Source: Prevotella sp. (GTDB taxonomy: Bacteria > Bacteroidota > Bacteroidia > Bacteroidales > Bacteroidaceae). From it: a stretch of 55,721 bases of DNA. The notes under the pieces are model-generated. The model searched no databases. It was given only the letters and a program-made list of their open reading frames with translations, and was not told the DNA's origin. Positions 1 through 8,362 of this stretch are shown piece by piece. Each line of letters starts with the position of its first letter. The stretch's first letter is position 1. A program made the position numbers and the translations under genes. The stretch is taken from positions 1-55,721 of the forward strand of contig JAGCZA010000110.1 of assembly GCA_017960525.1 (NCBI GenBank), in the 5' to 3' direction.

Positions 1-381
1 ACGAGGGAGAGCTTCGCGTCGTCGGGCAGGGTGATGACCGGCTCGGAGGACACAATGTCCACTTCGGTATCGTTGATGGAAGTCTGCAAGGAGGCGGCCC
101 AATAGAGGTCGCTCGAAGTGTAGCTGGTGTTGTGGACTTCCACGGCCACCACGATGCTGCCTTTATGGAACAGCGAGGCGCTGAGTTCGATGGAGCCCTC
201 CATCGGTGTGTCGCCGGCGTATGTCTGGGAGAAGGTGGTGTAGTACACGTTTCCCTGGGGCATATTCACGCGGCCCGCCTCCTGCCCGTTGACATAGACC
301 ACACAGCCGTCGTCCACCTGATAGTTCAAGACAAAACTGTCGTTTGCGGCAGGAGCCTTGGTCAGGCTGACGCTCTGCCGG
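1..381 (-). pseudogene. Severed C-terminal part of the CotH-family gene
   Basis: Reading through the TAA in the frame of the 384-3188 gene gives an uninterrupted peptide to the window edge: FRQSVSLTKAPAANDSF, then VNGQEAGRVNMP, then HKGSIVVAVEVHNTSYTSSD. This is the kind of beta-sandwich (galactose-binding-like) domain that often follows CotH modules, where the junction usually reads TTYFR; here the Tyr codon appears to be TAA. The fragment has no start of its own and continues beyond base 1. Confidence 0.7.
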
Positions 382-383
382 AA

Positions 384-3188
384 TTAGGTTGTAGGATACT
401 TCTGCTGACTGTTGCCGCCATAGTCGACAGTAGTAGCGATGCCGTTCATAGCATAGCCCAACGGAGCCTTCCCCACGCTCCAATTGCTGTCGTCAAAGCC
501 ATCGGTCTGCCAGCCATTCGCGGCCTCGCCGCCGTCGAAGTAGCGCCAACGTGAAGAGTAATCGGAAATCGTGGTGAGTGTTGCACCGCCCTTTTTCCAT
601 CCTGTGAAAGTGTAACCGGCGGGTGTCTTCGCCTCCAGCGTCACAGGAGCGAAGAGGTAGCCGTTGAACGAGGCGTAGGGCACGGCCATATCGTTAAGAA
701 GCAGCGTGGCACCATCGGCGTCGGCGCTGAGTTGCACGCTTTGTTTCTGGAGTCCTCCAATCTGGGCTGGCTGATATTCCTGAAGCTGGCTCAAGGCCTC
801 GTCGAAGCGCGAGTCCAACTTCTCCTTTATCTTGTTGGCACTACTGTCAGGGCTGCGTCCTTCAAGCTGCAGCATTGGACGCATAGCATCGGCCAGTTCA
901 TTGACCATCTCCGTGACGCGCTGACGCTCGAAAACGCTTCCACCCATCAGGCAGAAGGTGTCAAGGAACTTCTTGCGGTATTGGTCGTTGCGGAGCAGAT
1001 TGCGGAACAACCTCACCAATGGTATCTTTGCAAATCCCGAGTTCGTCTCGAGCGTGGAAATACTTGTCATAGCGCAATATTGGTTGAACACCTGGTCGAG
1101 GTCGAAGAGCACGAAGCGGAAGCGACCGTCTTTCTGGCTGCGATAGCCCTTGACGTTGTTGTTTGGCCAGTCGCTGTTGCCCAAATAGAGTTCGGCGGCC
1201 ATATAGTTGGTGAACTCGTCGATGTCTACCAGCGTCTTCACCTCGTCGTAGACACCGGCTTCATTGATACGCTCACTCAGCTTTACCAGATAATTATAGA
1301 CCTCGGCGGAACCGTTAGTGAACGTATTGTTCTCGAAGGCGTCGATTTCCTCGTCGTCGTATCCCCAGTTGGCGTAGACAAACTTGTCGTTGTTAGGCTC
1401 ACGCAGGTTCATCACGCCCCGGAACTCGCCGTTGATGTATTCCGCCACCTGGACGGTGCTCTGCACGTCAAGGTCGATACCGGAACGCTGCACGATGGTG
1501 GTCAGCGCCGGGTCCTTGAAGCGGCACCAGGGGTCGTTGCCGCCGTTTCGGACAAGGAGAGCCTTGCTGCGTATGAAGGGTTTCTGCGGGAAGAAGGGAT
1601 AGTCCAGGTGGTTCAGCCCGTCGAACACCTTGTTCGACTTCAGTTTGAACGAGCGTGGAGCGTCCTTGCGCGACCATCCGCCGGAGACACTGATGTTCAC
1701 GTCCTGGTTGAAAAGCATCTCGCCTTCGGGGCTGATATAGCTGAAATTCACGGGGCGGTCCCACGGCTGGTTCCAGTTCACGGCATCGTCGCGGCCATTG
1801 CCTGGGATGCCGTTCTCTCCCTCCACATCAATGCCCCACATCGGGTCGTTGAAGTAACGGTCGTCGCCGACGATGGAGATGACGGGGATGGTGAAGTCTT
1901 TGTCGCGCTTGATAAAGCTGCGCGTGACAGGGGCGCTCGGCAGGAAGCCGTCCTGAAACAGGCGGAACACGAAGTTCGTGGTCTTTCTCACTGAGAACTT
2001 GCCTGTTGTGCTTCTTTTGGCCGTGCCGCTGTCGACAATGTCGACGGGAGTTTCTGATGCGTTGTACGATGCCCACGACAGGTTGTCGAAATAATAGGTG
2101 TTTTCTTCCGGCCAATCGTTCAGGTTGAATGCGATGGTCTGGAGTTTCTTTCCGCCAGTCTGGTCGGAGCTGATGGTGCCAATGAACTCAACATCCTGCC
2201 ACTCCTCGTTCACGCTGTAGCTGCCATCCAGCATGCTCCAATAGATGTAGTTGCCTGGCGTGGTGTGGGACTGCACGGAGAAACTGGCGGGTTTGTCGGC
2301 ACGCAGGCTCATGCGGAAGAGGCATTTCTCACCGTCCTGCCAGACATGGCCAGGCGTGTAGATGAAGAACTGTGTGTCCCAACTGTTCGCCGGATTGTCG
2401 ACAGCGTGAATCTTGATGCCGCGAGAGCCGCCTACACCCACGCCGTCGGTAATGGCGTTATAGACATTGCTGGGGTTGTCACCGTCCTTGCAGAAGAAGC
2501 ACTGGCTGTCGCTACCCTCACAGTCGCCATTGACGATCCACTCCGTCCATTGGTCGGCAGACCCTTCCTCCGGGTTGTCAGGTGTCTGCATCCCCTCTGT
2601 GCTCATAGGCAGGCTGCCGTCGGTGGTGTACATCAGTATGGCACCTTCCGGTATTTCCACCTCAAAGTTGAACGACTTGTCAAACAGGCAGCTGGCAACG
2701 CTCACCTTGGGTGCGTCCAAGCGGCTGTTGGCGAAGTGGGCCGTGGCATTGCTGGTTCCAGGGGTGACATCGGCAGTCCAGCCCCACTCCCCGCCGCCGT
2801 CGGTGGTGCGGGCGTATGACGAGCGGCATATACTGGCAGGATAGTCCTGACTGACAACCAGGTTGCCCCTACTGTCGCTCAGGCAGATAGTGCCGCCATC
2901 GCAGTCGAGCTTGAACGGGGCTTGTGTGGTGAGTATGTCGTTGGAACCGAGCCACAAGACCTTGAACCCTTTGGCCGGCACCTTGCCGATATACGAGGGA
3001 AGCCGCCACTGCGTCAGATTCGACACATCGTTGCTCAAGTACATACCGCCAAGATCCACAGCCTCATCAGTAGGGTTATAGATCTCCACCCAACTGTCGA
3101 AATTGGTTGCAGGACTCATCACGACTCCTGCATTGCCTGCCATCAGTTCGTTGATGACCAGGACTGCTGAAAGTAATGCTGTATACAT
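384..3188 (-). CDS. CotH-family surface protein, C-terminus cut by a premature stop
   Basis: Predicted secreted or surface protein. Domains in order: lamin-tail domain (about residues 10-110, VINELMAGN at its start), a chitobiase C-terminal-like segment (about 165-195, MYTTDGSLP), a jelly-roll-like stretch (about 220-370), and a CotH kinase-like domain (about 480-770, with FDLDQVFNQY near 695). The frame stops at a TAA (382-384) inside what looks like a further beta-sandwich domain, and the same frame stays open to the window edge, so this reads as a nonsense mutation. The N-terminus is odd: only about ten residues precede the lamin-tail strand and there is no clear charged signal-peptide start. 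A promoter (3208-3215) sits about 20 bp upstream of the ATG. Family assignment is good; whether a working protein is made is doubtful. Confidence 0.8.
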   Translation of the reverse strand: MYTALLSAVLVINELMAGNAGVVMSPATNFDSWVEIYNPTDEAVDLGGMYLSNDVSNLTQWRLPSYIGKVPAKGFKVLWLGSNDILTTQAPFKLDCDGGTICLSDSRGNLVVSQDYPASICRSSYARTTDGGGEWGWTADVTPGTSNATAHFANSRLDAPKVSVASCLFDKSFNFEVEIPEGAILMYTTDGSLPMSTEGMQTPDNPEEGSADQWTEWIVNGDCEGSDSQCFFCKDGDNPSNVYNAITDGVGVGGSRGIKIHAVDNPANSWDTQFFIYTPGHVWQDGEKCLFRMSLRADKPASFSVQSHTTPGNYIYWSMLDGSYSVNEEWQDVEFIGTISSDQTGGKKLQTIAFNLNDWPEENTYYFDNLSWASYNASETPVDIVDSGTAKRSTTGKFSVRKTTNFVFRLFQDGFLPSAPVTRSFIKRDKDFTIPVISIVGDDRYFNDPMWGIDVEGENGIPGNGRDDAVNWNQPWDRPVNFSYISPEGEMLFNQDVNISVSGGWSRKDAPRSFKLKSNKVFDGLNHLDYPFFPQKPFIRSKALLVRNGGNDPWCRFKDPALTTIVQRSGIDLDVQSTVQVAEYINGEFRGVMNLREPNNDKFVYANWGYDDEEIDAFENNTFTNGSAEVYNYLVKLSERINEAGVYDEVKTLVDIDEFTNYMAAELYLGNSDWPNNNVKGYRSQKDGRFRFVLFDLDQVFNQYCAMTSISTLETNSGFAKIPLVRLFRNLLRNDQYRKKFLDTFCLMGGSVFERQRVTEMVNELADAMRPMLQLEGRSPDSSANKIKEKLDSRFDEALSQLQEYQPAQIGGLQKQSVQLSADADGATLLLNDMAVPYASFNGYLFAPVTLEAKTPAGYTFTGWKKGGATLTTISDYSSRWRYFDGGEAANGWQTDGFDDSNWSVGKAPLGYAMNGIATTVDYGGNSQQKYPTT

Positions 3189-3207
3189 TTTCTCGATATT
3201 TTGGCCA

Positions 3208-3215
3208 CAAATTTA
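3208..3215 (-). promoter_or_regulatory. Promoter of the CotH-family gene
   Basis: On the minus strand this reads TAAATTTG, a match to the Bacteroidetes -7 element TAnnTTTG. A TTTG -33 element (3236-3239) lies 20 bp upstream. Transcription would start near 3200, giving a leader of about 12 nt. Confidence 0.55.
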
Positions 3216-3296
3216 GTGAATTTCACAGACAACACCAAAAAAAAGCGTTATCATTTAATGTTTTTAAACCCAAATTGGTCATTAGAAATCAAGCCC

Positions 3297-3364
3297 AAAG
3301 TTTGGTTCGTCCAAACTACCAGTTTGCTCCGTTCAAACTATGACTTTGGTTCGTCCAAACTTTT
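3297..3364. repeat. Dispersed GTTTGGTTCGTCC repeat, copy 1
   Basis: Three imperfect units (TTTGGTTCGTCCAAACT, then TTTGCTCCGTTCAAACT, then TTTGGTTCGTCCAAACT), separated by ACCAG and ATGAC. It lies between the divergent CotH and ATPase genes. The same motif recurs at 27707-27764 and 51530-51595, with a weak copy near 38393-38407, each time in a divergent promoter region. Confidence 0.7.
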
Positions 3365-3459
3365 GGCCCGGTCCCAGCGCCTGATGTGGCCAACAGGAAA
3401 AAAACACGCGGACAGCCAAATAATAGGGGCAGAAAGTTGGAGGATTGGGGAAAAAGTTG

Positions 3460-3467
3460 TAATTTTG
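3460..3467 (+). promoter_or_regulatory. Promoter of the ATPase gene
   Basis: TAATTTTG matches the -7 consensus TAnnTTTG; a weaker TTGG lies 19 bp upstream at 3437-3440. The ATG at 3487 follows 19 bp downstream. Confidence 0.45.
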
Positions 3468-3486
3468 CAGAAAAATTGAAAACGTT

Positions 3487-5088
3487 ATGGAAAGATTCTT
3501 CAACACAGCAGGGCCGAACAAGCCCCAAATGAGCTATACGCTGGATCCGCTGAAGCGTATCGACTTGGAAGAAATCTTAACTCTGATATCCCAAGAGCGC
3601 TATTTCGTGCTGCACGCCCCACGCCAGACGGGAAAGACATCGTGCCTGCTGGCCTTGCGCGACTACCTTAACGCCCAAGGCAACTATCTGGCCGTCTATG
3701 CCAACGTGGAGGCAGGACAGGCAGCACGCAACAATATTGAAAGCGTGGTGAGGACCTGTTGCGGTGCCATCGGACAGGCATTGCGTCTGGTATTGAAAGA
3801 CGACTCCCCCCTGGAACTGCGCAAGCAGGTGAATGACGCCGACCCTAACGAAATGCTGACAAACTATCTGCGATTCCTCTCCGAACATTATGAAAAGCCG
3901 CTGGTGCTCTTCATCGACGAGATCGACGCCCTGGTGGGAGACGGGCTGGTGAGCGTGCTGCGCCAAATTCGAGCAGGCTACACCGACCGGCCAAAGTCGT
4001 TCCCACAGAGCATCGTGCTCTGCGGCGTGCGCGACGTGCGCGACTACCGCATCGTGCTCTCCAACCAGGACATCGTCACCGGCGGCTCGGCCTTCAACAT
4101 CAAGGCGGAGTCGCTCAGGCTCGGGAACTTCACCAAAAAGGACATACACGAACTCTATATGCAGCACACCAACGAGACAGGGCAGCGCTTCGACGAGGGA
4201 TGCTTCCCGCTCATCTGGGAGGCCACCGAGGGGCAACCCTGGCTGGTGAACGCACTGGCTCGCGAGGTGACGTGGAGCATGAGGGAGAACCGCGACCGCA
4301 CCGTCACCATCACGCCAGAAATGATGTACCGCGCACAGGAGAACCTCATCTACCGACGCGACACGCACATCGACATACTCATTGACAAGCTCGGAGAGCC
4401 AAGGGTGAAGCGCGTCATAGAGCCTATACTGGCCAACAACGAGGAGGCCGACGACAGCATCGTGCCCAACGACGACGTGATTTATGTCAGGGACATGGGA
4501 CTTATCAAGGTGGAGAAAAGCAAGCCGCGCAGAATTGCGAATGGTATCTACAGGGAAATCATCCCACGCGAACTCACCTGGACAACGCAAGACGCGCTGC
4601 CACAGCAGCCGCAGTGGTACCAGAACGCCGACGGCAGCATCAATATGGAAAAGCTGCTCACGGACTTCCAGCAGTTCTTCCGAGAGAACAGCGATGCCTG
4701 GATCAACAAGTTCGACTACAAGGAGGCAGGCCCGCAGCTGCTCCTGCAGGCATTCCTGCAGCGCATCGTCAACGGCGGCGGATACATAGACCGCGAATAC
4801 GGCCTGGGCAGGAGGAGAACCGACCTGCTCATACGCAAGCCCCTGACCGAAGGCTATGGCGGACCGGTGCAGCGCATCGTCCTTGAGCTGAAAATCAGGA
4901 AATACAGCCTGGAGCGAACCATCGAGGAAGGCCTCGCCCAGACATTCGGCTATATGGACAGCGTGGGCTCGGTGGACGAGGGACACCTCATCGTCTTCGA
5001 CCGCTCCCCGGAAAAGACCTGGGAGGAGCGCATCTGGCACAAGCCATACGACTACCAAGGCCATCCCATTATGGTCTGGGGAATGTAG
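3487..5088 (+). CDS. AAA-like ATPase with C-terminal PD-(D/E)XK domain
   Basis: Cytosolic P-loop ATPase of the AAA_35-like type common in multiple copies in Bacteroidales. Visible motifs: Walker A HAPRQTGKTS near residues 39-48, Walker B LVLFIDEIDAL near 139-149, and a winged-helix-like middle region. The C-terminal about 110 residues carry a nuclease-like core, GLGRRRTDLLI followed by IVLELKI, the D...ExK pattern of PD-(D/E)XK proteins. Length (533 aa) is usual. The physiological role is not established; defence or mobile-element roles have been suggested for related proteins but nothing here proves it. It has its own promoter and is followed after a few bases by a polysaccharide gene, probably a coincidental neighbour. 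Confidence 0.85.
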   Translation: MERFFNTAGPNKPQMSYTLDPLKRIDLEEILTLISQERYFVLHAPRQTGKTSCLLALRDYLNAQGNYLAVYANVEAGQAARNNIESVVRTCCGAIGQALRLVLKDDSPLELRKQVNDADPNEMLTNYLRFLSEHYEKPLVLFIDEIDALVGDGLVSVLRQIRAGYTDRPKSFPQSIVLCGVRDVRDYRIVLSNQDIVTGGSAFNIKAESLRLGNFTKKDIHELYMQHTNETGQRFDEGCFPLIWEATEGQPWLVNALAREVTWSMRENRDRTVTITPEMMYRAQENLIYRRDTHIDILIDKLGEPRVKRVIEPILANNEEADDSIVPNDDVIYVRDMGLIKVEKSKPRRIANGIYREIIPRELTWTTQDALPQQPQWYQNADGSINMEKLLTDFQQFFRENSDAWINKFDYKEAGPQLLLQAFLQRIVNGGGYIDREYGLGRRRTDLLIRKPLTEGYGGPVQRIVLELKIRKYSLERTIEEGLAQTFGYMDSVGSVDEGHLIVFDRSPEKTWEERIWHKPYDYQGHPIMVWGM

Positions 5089-5104
5089 GAAAGTGAAGAG
5101 TGTA

Positions 5105-6052
5105 ATGATGAACAGATTATTCAGGAAAGAGGGCGCGTTTGGCGTGGCTGTCTTCGCCAATGAGCGGCTGACGCTGGACGAGCTGGACGAGCAGCACTTG
5201 GTGTACAAACGTGACATCAAGGGGCTGTGGCGGCCCAAGCCTGTACTCTACCAGGCTGACACGTTCCTGTTTGTCAAGGGCGACACACTGTATCTCTTCT
5301 TTGAACTACAACACTGGGATGACCCTGGCGCCATTGCGATGGTGAAGACCAGCGACTTGAAGGCGTGGACGGAGCCTGTCATCGTGCTCCGCCAGCCGTT
5401 CCACCTGTCATTCCCCTACGTCTTCGAGGACAACGGCCAAGTGTATATGGTGCCGGAGTCGCAGGAGAGCGATGCCATCCACCTGTTTCGTGCCGACAAC
5501 GATGAGCTGACATCATTCTCGAAAGTGCGTACGCTGCTGCATCAGGAGCGCAAGGACGGTATACACTACAACCTGAACGACAGCCATATACACAGAGCAG
5601 ACAAGAAATACTATCTCTTCACGTCGTACCAGAAAGACTGGATGTACTACCAGGACCTATATGTGACCGACGATTTGCTTAAAGGGGAGCTGGTGAAACA
5701 CCCCTGCTCACCCATCTGCACAAGCAATGAGTATGGCCGCAACGGTGGTTCGCTCATCGATTTCGACAGCCACTTGCTGCGCGTCACGCAGGACTGCCAC
5801 GCCAACTATGGCGACAACGTGTCGCTGATGGAAATCACAAAACTCAGCGCAACGGCGTATGAGGAGCGGCTGTTCAGAAGAAACATTTTGCCCAAGAACG
5901 CCATCTTCCGCGACGGCGGCCACCAAATGAACATCGCCCGCTTCAAAGGCAAGTGGGTTTACGCCACAGACTACAAACAGAACCGTTGGGCGTGGTACAG
6001 GCTCTGGATAGCACTTCTGACAAAACTTAAACTGCACGAGCACAAGGGATGA
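5105..6052 (+). CDS. GINT1-type beta-propeller protein of polysaccharide cluster
   Basis: Resembles the N-terminal domain of glucosamine inositolphosphorylceramide transferase 1, a five-bladed propeller related in fold to GH43/GH32 enzymes. Recognisable blades: LWRPKPVLY, FPYVFEDNGQVYMVPES, NLNDSHIHRADKKYYLFTS, FRDGGHQMNIARFKGKWVYATD. No glycosyltransferase domain is attached (about 315 aa), and no catalytic role is proven for stand-alone versions; a glycan-modifying or binding role is inferred from the cluster. The start could be GTG 5093 or ATG 5105/5108; 5105 is chosen because it is the first ATG. It overlaps the next glycosyltransferase by ATGA, so the two are probably translationally coupled. 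Confidence 0.7.
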   Translation: MMNRLFRKEGAFGVAVFANERLTLDELDEQHLVYKRDIKGLWRPKPVLYQADTFLFVKGDTLYLFFELQHWDDPGAIAMVKTSDLKAWTEPVIVLRQPFHLSFPYVFEDNGQVYMVPESQESDAIHLFRADNDELTSFSKVRTLLHQERKDGIHYNLNDSHIHRADKKYYLFTSYQKDWMYYQDLYVTDDLLKGELVKHPCSPICTSNEYGRNGGSLIDFDSHLLRVTQDCHANYGDNVSLMEITKLSATAYEERLFRRNILPKNAIFRDGGHQMNIARFKGKWVYATDYKQNRWAWYRLWIALLTKLKLHEHKG

Positions 6053-7215
6053 AGATATTGTTTTTGGTTTATCACGGATTCTCCGAGGTGAGCGGCATCT
6101 CGAAGAAAATACGCTACCAGGTAAAGGGGCTCTGCCAGAACGGGCATGAGGTGCATCTCTGCTATTACGACCAAGGACAGAACTGCCACTGGCAGCGGCT
6201 GGTGGAAGTGCAAAGTGAGAGCGGAAAAGTGACTAGTGACAAGTGTGTGCTGGAAGACTTCGGCACCGGCAAACTGGCGGGACTGCGGCAACGCATCAGC
6301 TATGGAGCCGTCTACGACTATTGCGCCCGACGGGGCATCCAGATGGTCTATGCCCGTTGCTTCCAGAATGCCAACCCGTGGCTGAAACGCTTCTTCAGCC
6401 GGCTGAAGCGAGCAGGCATCAAGGCCGTGATGGAGATACCGACCTATCCCTACGACCAGGAGTTTGAAGGCTTTTCACGCACAGAGCGTCTGCAGCTGCG
6501 CATCGACCAGATATTCCGCCGTGGGCTGGCCAAGCAGCTGGAAGCTATAGCCACCTTCACCAGCGAGCAGCAAATCTTCGGCCAGCGCACCATCCGCATC
6601 AGCAATGGCGTAGACCTCGACAGTATGCCCCTGCACCAGAAGGTGGACACCTCGAAGGCTCTCCACTTGATAGGCGTGGCCGAGGTGCACTACTGGCACG
6701 GCTACGACCGCCTCATTGCCGGGCTGGGGGAATATTACAAAAGCGAAAACAGAAAGCCTGTCTTCTTCCACATCGTGGGCGGGGTTTGGAAGTCGGAGAT
6801 GCACGACGACGAGCACGCCCCGGGCTTTGCGGAGTTGATAGAGAAGTATGGCATCAAGGACAAAGTTATCTTCCACGGCCAGCTGTTTGGCGACGAGTTG
6901 AACAAGGTGTTCGAGCAGAGTGCCTTTGCCGTTGGAAGCCTGGCCCGCCACCGCAGCGGCATCAGCGACATCAAGACGCTGAAGAACCGCGAATACGCCA
7001 GCCGGGGCCTGCCATTCGTCTATTCCGAGAACGACAGCGATTTCGATGGCCAGCCCTACGTGCTGAAAGTGCCCGCAGACGAGTCGCCCGTCAACATTGC
7101 CCGCATCGTGGCGTTTGAAGAACAACTACAGATGACACCCCAGGAAATACGCCAAACGGTGGAACACCTCTCCTGGAAAGTGCAAATGCAAAAAGTGGTG
7201 GAACAATGCGGATAG
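6049..7215 (+). CDS. Glycosyltransferase, GT-B fold (GT4-like)
   Basis: Probable cytosolic glycosyltransferase of surface polysaccharide assembly. The N-terminal half begins ILFLVYHGFSEVSGISKK, a GT4-like donor-independent entry strand. The C-terminal half has HLIGVAEVHYWHGYDRLIAGL and FHGQLFGDELNKVFEQSAFAVGSLARHRSGI, the usual arrangement around a nucleotide-sugar site. An unusual stretch at codons about 53-66 (bases 6206-6247) consists of six degenerate 7-bp repeats of the AAGTGAN type, adding a low-complexity in-frame insert. It starts inside the stop of the propeller gene and overlaps the next gene by 10 bp. Substrate unknown. Confidence 0.8.
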   Translation: MKILFLVYHGFSEVSGISKKIRYQVKGLCQNGHEVHLCYYDQGQNCHWQRLVEVQSESGKVTSDKCVLEDFGTGKLAGLRQRISYGAVYDYCARRGIQMVYARCFQNANPWLKRFFSRLKRAGIKAVMEIPTYPYDQEFEGFSRTERLQLRIDQIFRRGLAKQLEAIATFTSEQQIFGQRTIRISNGVDLDSMPLHQKVDTSKALHLIGVAEVHYWHGYDRLIAGLGEYYKSENRKPVFFHIVGGVWKSEMHDDEHAPGFAELIEKYGIKDKVIFHGQLFGDELNKVFEQSAFAVGSLARHRSGISDIKTLKNREYASRGLPFVYSENDSDFDGQPYVLKVPADESPVNIARIVAFEEQLQMTPQEIRQTVEHLSWKVQMQKVVEQCG

Positions 7216-8345
7216 TATTCTTACATCATGCCAATGTGTGCAGGGGCGGCATCGAAAGGATGCTTTCTGTCAGGGCGAACACCTTTGCAGAAAAGATGGG
7301 CTATGACGTGACGCTGCTCACCTACGAGCAAAACCATGAACCTTACCCCTACCCTCTTTCGCTAAAAGTGAAGTGTGTAGACCTGGACGTGAAGCTCTAC
7401 AAAGCCTATAAATATCCTTACCCGCTCCGTTATTTGAAGAAGCTGTTGCTTCGTCATCAGCTTTCCAACGCCATCAGGGACTTCCTGAAAGAGGCGAAGG
7501 CCGACATCGTGGTGTGCACCGACAAGGATGCTCACGAACTGCGCGCACTCATCAGGGCTCACACCACAGAGAAACTGGTGGTGGAGGCTCACACGGGTAT
7601 GATAGACCACGAGATGCAGGTGCGAGAGACCCGCAACATCGTCAGGCGGTTTTTTGCCGTCATAGACCTGAACAGGCTGAAAGAAACTGTATGTCAGTTC
7701 AACGCACTCATCGCACTCACCCCTGACGATGCCCACAAGTGGGGTGCCTTCATCAGAAAGACAATCATCCCCAACTGTCTGCCGGAACATCCGGAGCAGA
7801 AAGCCGACACCAGCAAGGACTACAAGCGAGCCATCGCCGTAGGCAGGCTGAACCACCAAAAAGGCTTTGACTTACTTCTGCAGGCATGGCGGAAAGTGCA
7901 AGAGCGGCACACAGACTGGCACCTTGACATCTTCGGCGACGGCGAAGACCTGGCAGAACTCTCAGCCAAACTGCCGCCACACGCCGCCATCCACCCCTCC
8001 ACACCCGACATCTTCGTCGAATACCAGCAGAGCGACCTGCTGGTGTGCTCGTCACGATGGGAGTCTTTCGGACTTATCATCATCGAGGCGATGGCTTGCG
8101 GGCTGCCCGTTGTGGCATTCGACTGCGACAACGGTCCCCGCAATATCATTACCGACGGCGAAGACGGACTGCTGGCACGCAACGGCGACACTGACGACCT
8201 GGCAGAAAAACTTTGCCAGATGATTGGGCAAAAAGACCAAAGGCAGAAAATGGGAATAACAGCCCGCCAAAACGCCGCCCGCTTCAAGTCAGAAAGCATC
8301 ATCACACAATACGACCGCTTCTACAAAAGCCTCCTGGAAGAATGA
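7206..8345 (+). CDS. Glycosyltransferase family 4
   Basis: GT-B glycosyltransferase of surface polysaccharide synthesis, 379 aa, a usual length. Features: N-terminal glycine-rich entry FLHHANVCRGGIERM, then the C-terminal nucleotide-sugar domain with AIAVGRLNHQKGFDLLLQAW and the signature SSRWESFGLIIIEAMACGLP followed by VVAFDCDNGPRNII; the E-x7-E motif of GT4 enzymes is present (ESFGLIIIE). It overlaps the preceding transferase by 10 bp and is followed by the flippase gene after 17 bp. The sugar transferred cannot be told from sequence. Confidence 0.9.
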   Translation: MRIVFLHHANVCRGGIERMLSVRANTFAEKMGYDVTLLTYEQNHEPYPYPLSLKVKCVDLDVKLYKAYKYPYPLRYLKKLLLRHQLSNAIRDFLKEAKADIVVCTDKDAHELRALIRAHTTEKLVVEAHTGMIDHEMQVRETRNIVRRFFAVIDLNRLKETVCQFNALIALTPDDAHKWGAFIRKTIIPNCLPEHPEQKADTSKDYKRAIAVGRLNHQKGFDLLLQAWRKVQERHTDWHLDIFGDGEDLAELSAKLPPHAAIHPSTPDIFVEYQQSDLLVCSSRWESFGLIIIEAMACGLPVVAFDCDNGPRNIITDGEDGLLARNGDTDDLAEKLCQMIGQKDQRQKMGITARQNAARFKSESIITQYDRFYKSLLEE

Positions 8346-8362
8346 CAATGAGAACTTGATAT

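Noticed and set aside
3577-5238. Long minus-strand frame (553 codons) opposite the ATPase gene
   Set aside because: It is a shadow: the plus-strand frame has Walker and nuclease motifs, the minus frame is a low-complexity Val/Leu/His/Asp translation without recognisable domains.
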